Positions 21,715-31,052 of a stretch of DNA of 64,000 nt are shown in pieces. Origin of the DNA: Haematococcus lacustris (lineage: Eukaryota; Chlorophyta; Chlorophyceae; Chlamydomonadales; Haematococcaceae); assembly GCA_030144725.1 (NCBI GenBank), contig JASKMD010000018.1, forward strand, positions 667,096 to 731,095, written 5' to 3'. The number at the start of each line of letters is the position of its first letter. Positions within the stretch are counted from its first letter, which is position 1. The position numbers were made by a program, and so were the translations under genes. The notes beneath the pieces were generated by a model. The model searched no databases. It saw only the letters and a program-made list of their open reading frames with translations, and was not told where the DNA came from.

Positions 21715-22161
21715 GGCTTTGCCCAACCAGTGCGCCAGGCCTGTGTTGGTGCCTGTGGGACTGTGCCAGTGAATGAGGCATGTTTGCCAAGGGACAGTGC
21801 TGCAGACGATAGTGTTCTACACTTCTCGTTCTCTGGCAAGGTTCAGTCTTTGAACTGCCAAGTAGACTTGTTAGTTATGCCAGAGATGTTCTCTGCTTTT
21901 GATGTGTTAATGGGTAGCGACTGGTTGCAGTCCAATGGTGCTTTGCTGGATTACCTGGCACGTACAGTGACCCTGCAGATGTCAGCTAACAAGACAGTGC
22001 TCAAATGTGAGCCCACAGCGCCAATTTTGGCACCACACTGTGCCCATATCTTGGCCAAGCATAGTCATGCTACAGTGTCAGCCAAGGTTGCCTACAAGTG
22101 GTTGAGAAAAGGAGGCCAATCTCTGGTCGCCCTAATATCCTCTGAACCCGTCAACCCTACC
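21715..22161 (+). CDS. Protease remnant / start of pol, interrupted by a MITE
   Basis: Continues the Gag frame after the UGA. The end of a retropepsin domain is visible (FDVLMGSDWLQSNGALLDYL, then RTVTLQ). The expected N-terminal catalytic motif D-S/T-G is not found between the UGA and this block, so the protease looks truncated at its front. The frame is cut by the MITE beginning at 22162, whose sequence brings a stop at 22231-22233. Confidence 0.7.
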
Positions 22162-22506
22162 CACTCCTACAATTTAGTCCCTGCGTTTGTCCCTGCGTTC
22201 TACCGACCTTGTCCGATCGGGCTGAAAATTTGATAGATGGTAGTTTGCAGAAAATAAAACATATTTTTCAGATAAAAAAGTTTGAAAAAATCAAAGGCGG
22301 CTGCGCTGTGGCCCTGGGGCGTAGGTGCAGGGATAAGTGCAGGGATAGGTTTCGGGCCACAGCGCAACAGCTTTTAAATTTTTCCAAATATTTTTCTTGA
22401 AAAATATGTTTTATTTTCTGCAAACTGCCATCTATCAAATTTTCAGCCCAATCGGACAAGGTCGGTAGAACGCAGGGACAAACGCAGGGACTAAATTGTA
22501 GGAGTG
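22162..22506. mobile_element. 345-bp MITE with about 110-bp inverted repeats, inserted in pol
   Basis: The left arm (22162-22272) starts CACTCCTACAATTTAGTCCC and is the near-perfect inverse of the right arm (22396-22506, two or three mismatches). Arms contain tttgtccctgcgttctaccg and tttgcagaaaataaaaca. The unique core is about 120 bp. Removing the element with one copy of a 2-bp cc duplication joins ...AACCCTACC to ACCCCTCCA in frame, supporting these borders. No coding capacity. Confidence 0.85.
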
Positions 22507-22741
22507 CCACCCCTCCAGCAAATCTGCTGTCCGTACACCCTTCCCCTTCTCCAGCAAATATGCTGTCCAATGACCCTGTCCCCCACTCCCATCCAATTAC
22601 CTCACCCTCTGACAACCCCATCAATTACCCTACCTCTATACCTCCTGCCGTGGCAGCTAAGCTGACTACACTCATATCTGAGTTTGAGGACGTCTTCGCA
22701 CCCTTCAACAAACTGCCTCCCCAACGTCCAGTGGGACACAC
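22507..22741 (+). CDS. pol segment between the two nested insertions
   Basis: Open frame with a Pro/Ser-rich linker (SPSPANMLSNDPVPHSHP) followed by the conserved pre-RT motif ISEFEDVFAPFNKLPPQRP, normally found just before the reverse transcriptase. It is cut by the TRIM-like element after VGHT. Confidence 0.85.
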
Positions 22742-23073
22742 TGTTGCGTTGGAATAGGTGCTCGCGAGATGTTAGGGGTGCACATCCGGTGCATTATATA
22801 CCCACGTAACATTCCTCCCCGCCTATTGGGGTCCGTCCTCGGGCCCTTAGCTCTACAAGGCCTTGCCTTGGGCGTTTCGGTGCACACGAGTGAGCGAAAC
22901 CCCATCCAGGTAATCTTTCTACCGGATGTGGGAGAGACACCACGCATTTTCCAAGGATCGAACCCGTGTCCTCTCGACACATTGGGTATCGGTCGGAAAC
23001 CAATGTTGCGTTGGAATAGGTGCTCGCGAGATGTTAGTGGTGCACATCCGGTGCATTATATACCCACGTAACA
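22742..23073 (-). mobile_element. TRIM-like miniature LTR element inserted in pol
   Basis: 70-bp direct repeats at 22742-22811 and 23004-23073 (one mismatch) have LTR-type ends (TG...CA on both strands) and flank a 192-bp non-coding middle. The 5-bp target duplication cacac lies at 22737-22741 and 23074-23078. On the minus strand the first LTR is followed by TTGGTTTCCGACCGATAC, sharing the 14-nt primer-binding core of the surrounding chromovirus. The second LTR is preceded by a purine tract ending GGGGAGGAA, as in the chromovirus. Removing it with one cacac restores the pol frame exactly. Confidence 0.9.
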
Positions 23074-23078
23074 CACAC

Positions 23079-25956
23079 CATCCCTCTCCAGCCTGGCTGT
23101 AAGCCACCAGCTCTGCCGTCTTATAAGATGAGCCAGCCTGAGCTGCTGGAGATGAAGAAGCAGGTCGCTGCTTTCCTGGAACAGGGCATCATAGAGCCCT
23201 CGTCATCACCCTATGCTGCCCCTGTCCTCTTTGTGAAGAAGAAGTCAGGTGAGTTAAGGATGTGCGTAGACTACCGGCAGTTAAACAAGATCACCTTAAG
23301 GGATCAGTACCCACTGCCTAGAGTGGATGACCTGTTTGACAGGTTAGCTGGTTGCACAGTGTTTTCATCACTTGACCTACAGGCTGGTTATCACCAGATT
23401 AGGATCCCTGATGAGGATGTGCCCAAAACAGCTTTCAGGACACCTACTGGCTTGTACCAGTTTAAGGTGCTATGCTTTGGATTAACCAACGCACCTGCCA
23501 CGTTTCAACGTGTTATGAATAATGCCTTTGCTGATGTCATTAATGACTGTGCCCTGGTGTACATTGATGATATACTCATCATGTCCAAATCAGTTCCAGA
23601 TCACTTCAATCATCTGAGGAGGGTCCTGGAGCTGCTGAGGAAACATCAGTTCCAAGCCAAACTGTCAAAATGTGAGTTTCTCAAAACTGCCTTGAAATTT
23701 CTGGGTCACATTGTCAGTGATCAGGGTATCGCTGTGGACCCTGATAAGGTGAAATCCATCACCTCCTGGCCAGTGCCACGCAGTTTAACTGCCATGCAGC
23801 AATTTCTTGGTGCTGCCAATTTTGTGCGCAAATTTGTTCACAATTTCAGTGCTATGGCAGCACCACTCACTGACCTGACTGGCAAAGCAGGCACTGAGTT
23901 TAATTGGCATAAATGGCCTGATGATAAATTACAAGCTTTCGATGCTCTCAAGCATGCTATCTCTAAGGTACCTCTACTTAAAATACCTGATATTACTAAG
24001 CCTTTCCAGGTTTACTGTGACGCCTCTCTGCAAGGTGTTGGAGCTGTGCTCATGCAAGAGGGTTACCCTCTAGCTTATCTAAGCAAAAAGCTGATTCCAG
24101 CTAAAAAGAATTACACCACTGGTGAGCAGGAATTACTTGCTATCATCACTGCGTGTAAAGAATGGCGATGTTACCTGGAGGGTGTTCCCTTCACTCTGTA
24201 TACAGACCATAAGCCCCTAGTGGCCCTGAAAACACAGAAAGTCTTATCAAGACGGCAAACAAGATGGTTAGAGTTCCTCTCACGGTATAATTTTACCATA
24301 GAATACTTACCTGGTGATACCAACCCTGCTGATCCCCTATCACGCATACCTGATGCCCCTGTTACAAACCCTGTCATGGTTATGACCAGGAGCAGGAAGC
24401 GTCATTTGGAGGGGGAGGAAGCTACCTTGCAGCAGCAGCCAGTAGAGCAGCAGCCGCAGCAGGTGCCACAGCCACAGTTGGTGCTGGAGCAGCCCTTACC
24501 CCCACCTCCTGTGCCTTTGCACCCTCTACATGCTGTCAATATGACAGAGCAGTTGCTGGCAGCGTATGCAGCAGATGAGGCTTTTGCCAGCATGGTGGAT
24601 CAATATGATCAGGATCAGCATGGGCTGTATCGCACCAGAGAAAGGAACCAGATAGTGGTCCCTAACTGCCTAGAGCTCAAAACCAGAATATTGGTGGAGA
24701 TGCATGACGCGCAGTTTGCAGGTCATGTGGGCATCACCAAGACGCTGGAGCGTATCTCCAGGCTGTTCTGGTGGCCTCGCATGAGGTCTGAGGTACGCCA
24801 TTACGTGGCCAACTGTGATGCTTGCCAGCGTAATAAGTCTGTGAATACCAAGCCTGGTGGCCTACTCACGCCTCTGGCCATACCATATGATAGGTGGGAG
24901 TCTATTTCAATGGACCTGATCACCAAACTACCACCTGGTGAACATGGCTTTGATGCCATTGCTGTGTTTGTAGACAGGCTATCTAAAATGGTACATTTCG
25001 TGCCTTGCCGTGAGTCTATGAATGCTGAGGCCTTCGCCCGCCTATTTATTGATAATGTGGTTAAACACCATGGAGTACCCAGGGAAATCATCTCTGATAG
25101 GGGCTCCCATTTCACTAACCATTTCTGGGCGTCGATTATGACTATTCTTGGTGTAAAAGAATGCAAGTCTAGTGCCTATCATCCAGAGTCTGATGGTCAG
25201 ACTGAGAGGTACAATCGTACCCTGGAGGAAATGCTTCGCCATTACATCTCCCCTGCCCAGTCTGACTGGCCCTTCTTCCTATCTCTGGCTGAGTTTGCTG
25301 TCAACAATAGTTGGCAGGAGTCCATCCAGTCCACGCCGTTTCTGGTCAATACTGGCCAGTCACCTCTGACACCTGCCCTGCTGGAGCTGCCTGGTGAAGT
25401 GTACTGCCCTACTGCCAGGAGACTGTCTGAGTGGTGGCAAAGCAATGTCAAGCAGGCCCGTCACTTCATGGAGCTGGCTCAGCGGCGGCAGGCCCATCTG
25501 GCCAACAAGGGACGCAAGGAAGTGGAATACCACACTGGTCAGTTGGTGCTTCTCAGCACTAAGAACCTCAGGATGAAGCCAGGTAAGGCTAAGAAGCTAC
25601 TGCCTAGGTTCATTGGGCCTTTCAAGGTGCTAGAGCATGTAGGTCCTGTTGCTGTTCGCCTTGACCTGCCACGAGCCATGGCGCGCATGCACCCTGTGTT
25701 TCATGTGTCTCTTCTGAGACCCTACACCAGTGAGCATCCTCACTTGCCTCCTCCTGTGGAGTGGTTGGATGAGGCGCCTCTGTATGAGGTTGAGAAGTTG
25801 CTTGCCCATCGAGGCGTACGTGCTGGTAAAGCACGCGGCTACTTAGTCAAGTGGCAGGGTTATGATGACTCTTACAACACATGGGAGCCAAGGAATAACC
25901 TTGTGAATTGCCAAGAAGTGTTGACTGCATATAATGCAGTGCATGGTTTGTCCTAG
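23079..25956 (+). CDS. Pol polyprotein: RT, RNase H, integrase, chromodomain
   Basis: Open from the TRIM border; the first ATG is at 23128 (942 codons from there). The reverse transcriptase has VDYRQLNKIT, SLDLQAGYHQIRI and the YIDD box (Y145-D148). RNase H begins VYCDASLQGVGAVLM and includes YTDHKPL. The integrase has an H2C2 zinc-binding region ending NCDACQ and a DD35E core (MDLITKLPPG, SDRGSHF, GQTERYNRTLEE). A chromodomain lies at about residues 884-932 (LYEVEKLLAHRG, YLVKWQGYDDSYNTWEP), which usually directs integration to particular chromatin. No internal stop or frameshift is seen in this segment. The N-terminal part belongs with 22507-22741. Confidence 0.95.
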
Positions 25957-26028
25957 CATCACTAATTAGTGTTGCGAGTCCTCGTGTTCTCACGAGGGCG
26001 GAACGTTTCCTCTTTGGAGGGGGAGGAA

Positions 26029-26236
26029 TGTAGCGAACGGCTCCTCGAAGCCTAGCTCGCCTCCGAGTACTTCTGTACTGCAGTGTGACATGGTGGGCGA
26101 AAGGGGCAGGTGGGCCTTCGTGCACACCTGCTTCAGAGGTTCGACTCCTCGGGGGAAACGTTCTAAACCCTGGCCGTGTCACGCTGTAGGAACGAAGGTA
26201 GTTATCGGTTGTTGGCGTGGTGTCTTGCACGCTACA
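26029..26236 (+). repeat. 3' LTR of the chromovirus
   Basis: 208 bp, same sequence as the 5' LTR, preceded by the polypurine tract and followed by the target duplication ggcag. Confidence 0.95.
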
Positions 26237-26241
26237 GGCAG

Positions 26242-27675
26242 GGCAGAAGGGAGGGTGCCCCACATGGGCAGCATGGATCCTTTCAAGCATTGGATCCTGC
26301 AAGAAAGCTCCACAGTGAGGGCATTGACATCACCTGAGACGCCTCCGCCTCCGATGCGGCTAGGAGTCACTAGCATTGTCGGTGGACGGGGCCGACTGCG
26401 AACAGCTAATGATGCGAATGATGACGAACAGTCACCCTCCTACACGTGGCCTAGGAGACCAGACAAGAAGGTACAACAAGGGCCGCTCCACAGTCTGAGG
26501 ACGTATACTTATATATACTATATATATGTATCCAGCCCACGGCAGCCCATCACCATCGGCCAACATCCATGTAGCCTTTCTCCCCGCGCTCTCTGAAGTA
26601 GAGCCAGCTACTGCTGCCCTGGGTCGACGCCCTCCAGCCTAGCGTTGCACCTTATCACACAGGGATAGGCAGGACACACTCGCTGAACAGCTTAACAGCT
26701 GGCCATAGGACTCCTCTTCACTATGCCGTGAGTGCCTCCTCTCATTTACCAGCCACCATGCCGTAGCCTGACTGCTGACTCCACATTGTTCGCCTCTGCT
26801 GATTTCACTCCATTCAGTGCCGCCTCTCCATCACCCGCTCCCACTCAAATCATGCTGTAGTGCAGAGCAGCAGGGCGGCAGGATTGTGTCACCTCTCCAT
26901 CACCCGCTGCCACTCACATCACCCACTGCTACTCACTTTGATCATTTTGAGTCACTGTGGTGGTCTCGCCATCTTCCCACAGCCACTGTGCTGTAGTGCA
27001 GTGCAACCGGGCAGCAGGGCGGCAGGACTGCCACCCAGCAGCAGGCTGTTGTCAACTGGGTTGCAGCGCAAGCTGCAGTGGCAAGTGGTGGCATGGGGCC
27101 TGTCAGCTGCTGCTCAGCACCACCACCTCACGCAACCACTGTTGCCAGCTCCACCTGCTTAGCGCTGCTGCTGCTGCTCCACCTGCTCCAACAGGAGGCT
27201 GAGGCTGCTAGGAGGCGGCAGTGGAGGCTGCCAGGTGCAGCGCAGCGGGTGCAGCAGCCGGCCAGCGCCCACATGACCTCATGGCACCCACACTGCCCGC
27301 ACCCACCCCACCACTCCTACACCAGCTGCCACACTTGGCCAAGACAACCGTCAAACGGCCACTCTGCTCTGACTGTAGCCCCTCAGCCCCATGACACAGC
27401 AGCAGCAGCAGCAGCAGCAGGGTCGGTGGGTGTCAGGTCAGGGTAGGTTGGTGATAGGATGCTCAGCCCTTGGGCCTGCTGCAGTATGCACTGCCCAGCA
27501 GCTGCACTGCCCAGCAGCAGCAACAGCAGCCCTGCCAAGCAGCAGCAACAGCAGTAGTAGCTACTAGTAGCAGCAGCAGCCACCTGGCCCAGCTGACCCC
27601 TGCTGCATAAGGATACTACGCGCATCAATTGCCGTATCCGCACACACGCACGCTTATCCTACGCCCTGTCAGGAG
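26242..27675. other. Intergenic DNA right of the chromovirus
   Basis: Holds an AT microsatellite (tatatactatatatatgta, near 26510), a (CAG)n run at 27402-27421 and further CAG/CTG-rich patches to 27590. An open plus-strand stretch at about 26242-26470 is unrecognised. No supported gene. Confidence 0.4.
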
Positions 27676-28855
27676 GATGAGGAGCACAGATCTTGCGTTA
27701 CATAAACTGCTAGAGAACTAGTTTAAGAGCGACATGTCACACTGAAACCTTTATCAAGCATGTCATCATTCACCAGTCCATAACCACCACACACGGAAGT
27801 CTGATGGGCTGGATGACAATCTCACAACACTCCCACTCAGACAGCACATCAGCCAAAGCACTAGAGACATGTCCACATGCACATCACAAGTCATGTTAAC
27901 ATGCACATCAGCCCCCCATCAGTACCCCACCACACGACACGTTTGCAGGCACACCTACCCCACGAGCCTGACTCCTTCTCTTCCTTCTCCTTATGATGAG
28001 GGCATCAGCGAGCAACGTTGCCCCACTCATGGCACACCTAGCACTCCACAACCTTAGCCGCTCCTGTGCTGGTCTCATGAGTGCCCTGCCGAGCTCCCAC
28101 TGCTTTGCCATCCCGCACATGCAGACCATTCATTCTGCCACCCATACCATGCTCCGCCTACTTGCCCAACTCAGCCTCACACCGCAACACATGGGGCAGT
28201 GCTCTCTGAACTGTTGGCTGCTCCATAGGCCTGCTCCACCATAGGCTTGTACTCTGCAAGCAAGCCTCTTAGCAAAACAACAATCTCGTCCAAACTTTGA
28301 CCACTGGTTGCTCTCAACCACCTTCCTCACGCCCGAGCGATGGACCTCACAAGCCATGCTCCCAGCTCAAACACCGCGGTTGTCTTGCTGCACTTCACCC
28401 ACGGGCTCGGGCACTGAAGCCATCTTGCCCAGAACACATCACGGACGCAAGCACTGAAGCTGTCTTGCCCGGACCACTCCACGGACGCACGTACTGAAAC
28501 GTTCTTGCCCGGATAACACCACGGACGCAGGTACTGAAACCTTCTTGCCCGGAACTCCTTGATGAGCTCAAGCACTAAAGCTATCTTGCTCGGAAAGACT
28601 GACGAGCTCAGGCACCTAAGCCTTCTTGCCCGGAACGCTCACTGCCCCCTATTCAAAATGGTCGACTGACACGGCACCACGGGCGAGTGGGCCCATAACC
28701 TGATGAGGAGCACAGATCTTGCGTTACATAAACTGCTAGAGAACTAGTTTAAGAGCGACATGTCACACTGAAACCTTTATCAAGCATGTCATCATTCACC
28801 AGTCCATAACCACCACACACGGAAGTCTGATGGGCTGGATGACAATCTCACAACA
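27676..28855 (-). mobile_element. Non-autonomous LTR element with copia-type half-tRNA primer site
   Basis: Two identical 154-bp direct repeats (27676-27829 and 28702-28855) flank about 870 bp of non-coding DNA. On the minus strand the LTR begins TGTTGTGAGATTG and ends near CTCATCA. Directly after the first LTR comes GGTTATGGGCCCACTC, which resembles the anticodon-arm complement of initiator tRNA-Met used by Ty1/copia elements of the Drosophila copia and Volvox Osser type. A purine run (GAGTGGGAG) precedes the second LTR. No gag or pol is present, and no target duplication was found (outer flanks aggag and cccgt). Confidence 0.75.
28385..28635. repeat. Degenerate tandem repeat of about 36-45 bp
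   Basis: About six units with the common core gcactgaagc..tcttgcccgga, inside the copia-primed element. Confidence 0.75.
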
Positions 28856-31052
28856 CCCGTGTGCTCGCAGGATGCGGAGGTCGACGGGTCAGGCCGTGCT
28901 GAGGCCGTGCTGTCGGAGTCCAAAGCAAGGAGTACCCAAGAAGCTCCACGAGGCTGCGAGACCGAGCACCCTAGGCCAGCATAGCATGTGTTCATGCCAT
29001 CATAGATTGCCTAGCCTTCGCAAGTGGGTTGGGGTAGTGAATCCGGTAGTGGTACCGGATGCTTGCTGCATGCAAACAGTTTGGAGAACAGATAACACAG
29101 CCCCTGCCCTGTAGTAGGGGAACAACTGTGCTGCATAAGGATACTATAAACGTTTGAGGAAGATGCTGGCCTTGCTGGATCAGGCCCCTCGACCTGAGTT
29201 GTGGCATGGCATGGCGTCGCTAGTAACCAGCACATCCGGCAGTGAGGGGCCAGGGTGGTGAGGCTGTGAGGCACTGCAACTCTAGCACTGCTACTCTGCT
29301 CTGACACTGGCTCATGGCCCCAGACCATGCCAGCAACAGGCCATGCAGGACCACACCATGGGCAACTGGCTCTGCTTGTGGCCCTACTCCCACACCCTGT
29401 TAGCCAGCTGGCAGCACAATGCTGCCTTTGAGCGCTGGTACACAGACGACAGCTTCATCTTGATCAGCATGGCCCGGTCATCCAGCAGTGTGAGCACAAA
29501 CCTGACAGCGGCCCCCAATTACACTCATGCACACCCACAGGTGACAGTGCAGCCTCACACCACAAGCGCCCACAACCTGCATCTTGCTGCTGCAGGTGCC
29601 AGTGCAGGCACTCTTGCTGCAAGTGCTGTGTGGCCTCAGCCTGGCAGCTATGTGCAGGCAGTGCGGGTGTCCGCCTGGCTGACTGGCAGCAGCACTGACC
29701 AGGCTACTACAGGGGCTGGCTGCTGGCAGCAGTGGACACCCTCCCAGTGACACCCTCCTCCAGTGACCCAGTGACACAGTGACACCCTCCTCCAGCACTG
29801 CTGCTCTGCTCTGACTCTGAGCTGTCGGTCAACGTCTGCAGGCAGGCAACGACACAGCAGCCACAAGCGCCTCTGCCAGCAAATGTCGGCGGGTCAGCAG
29901 GGCGGCAAGGCAGCAGGTCAGCAGGGTAGCAGGGCAGCAGGTCGGCAGGTCGGCACGTCGACAGGGCAGCAGTGTAGCAGGTCAGCAGGTCAGCAGGGCG
30001 GCAGGGCGGTACGAATCAAAGGGCTGGTGTGGAATGGAGTTTATGATAGCCCACAGTGGGTTGTCCTGCAAGCCAAGCAAGCCATGAGCAGGAGCAGGAC
30101 TGGGTCCAGGGCATAGGGCTGGAAGGGTGCAGGTGGGCAGGCTGCAGTGCAAGCCCCTGCCACCCCCCCTACCCCACCCTGCTGCTCCAGGCATGGCCTG
30201 CACGAGGCAGAGAGCACACCAGGCACCTTGCAAAGTAGACGAGGCACCTCCCAGCAGCACGCCCACAGTGGAGAGGTGTGGCCGGGCAGCAACCTGTGCG
30301 GCAGGCAGGTGGGGCCCTGCATCAGACTGCACCAGCTTAGGCCATGCCAATGTGAAAGTGATGAGGCTGCGCTGCGTACCCCTGCTGCGGCACACTGCGC
30401 AGATTGAGAGGTGGGTGTTGTAAGGTCAGCAGGGCCAGTCTGCAGGGCCAGGTGTACTTTGTGTACTTTAAGACCAGGCCTTGCCTTCATAGGGATCGGG
30501 ATTCTTGTGTGATAGCATTGTACTAGCAGAGTAGCTGTACTGGCCTTACCCTAACCATAGCAGTGCTGGCTGGTCACAAGCTGGGAAACGGAATGAAGAG
30601 CAACTGAACAGTCGTCCTACCCCTCGTGTTACCTCCTTTTCATTGCCCAGCAGACTATCATGACAACCATTGCTCCCTAGCATCAGCAGCAGGCTGTGGC
30701 GTTGCATGCGCTGTGGCCGAGCTACTCATGGGGCCATGTGCCTTCACAAGGCGTTTCCCATGTTGTCTTGGGTTCTTCCCATGCAACCTCCCAGCCAGTG
30801 GCACATCGGCCTCAACACTTGAAACTTCAGTTTTAGCAACAACAAACAAACCTTGCCTGGCCAATACCGCAACGCATGGCTCAATGTGTGTGGTGACAAA
30901 GCTGATGTCATCAAGGATGATGCAAGCGTTGAAGCTGGTCCAGCCACGCATATCTTGTTGGTGTCATTGCTCCTCGGTCTTCTAGCATGGCAGCAGTCAC
31001 TACTGTGGCACGCATGATACACCACACAGCATCAAGGCCGTGTCATCCACTC
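28856..31052. other. Intergenic region with repeats and unassigned open stretches
   Basis: Contains aacagataacacagcccctg at about 29092 (repeated at 56265), pieces of the 15.9-kb dispersed repeat (29225-29310, 29785-29820) and a GCAGG array (29890-30010). A minus-strand open stretch at 30951-30658 has regular codon usage (listed separately). No other gene is supported. Confidence 0.4.
30658..30951 (-). CDS. Unrecognised coding-like fragment
   Basis: An open stretch with balanced, non-repetitive residue composition (TSFNACIILDDISFVTTHIE, EADVPLAGRLHGKNPRQHGK). I do not recognise the family. It may be a piece of a transposon-borne or decayed gene; no clear start or splice partners are visible. 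Confidence 0.3.
   Translation of the reverse strand: MRGWTSFNACIILDDISFVTTHIEPCVAVLARQGLFVVAKTEVSSVEADVPLAGRLHGKNPRQHGKRLVKAHGPMSSSATAHATPQPAADAREQWLS

Larger units (their letters stand above)
19593..26236 (+). mobile_element. Ty3/gypsy chromovirus with identical LTRs and two nested insertions
   Basis: The 208-bp LTRs at 19593-19800 and 26029-26236 begin TGTAGCGAAC and end CGCTACA; reading both copies I find no difference. The 5-bp target duplication ggcag lies at 19588-19592 and 26237-26241. The primer-binding site TGGTTTCCGACCGACG starts at 19804, complementary to a tRNA 3' end terminating in CCA. The polypurine tract ggagggggaggaa ends at 26028. Order: gag, a protease remnant, RT, RNase H, integrase, chromodomain. 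A MITE (22162-22506) and a TRIM-like element (22742-23073) interrupt pol. Apart from these insertions and one UGA after gag, the frame is open. Confidence 0.96.

Noticed and set aside
22209..22624. Short ORFs across the MITE
   Set aside because: They read the inverted arms of a non-coding element.
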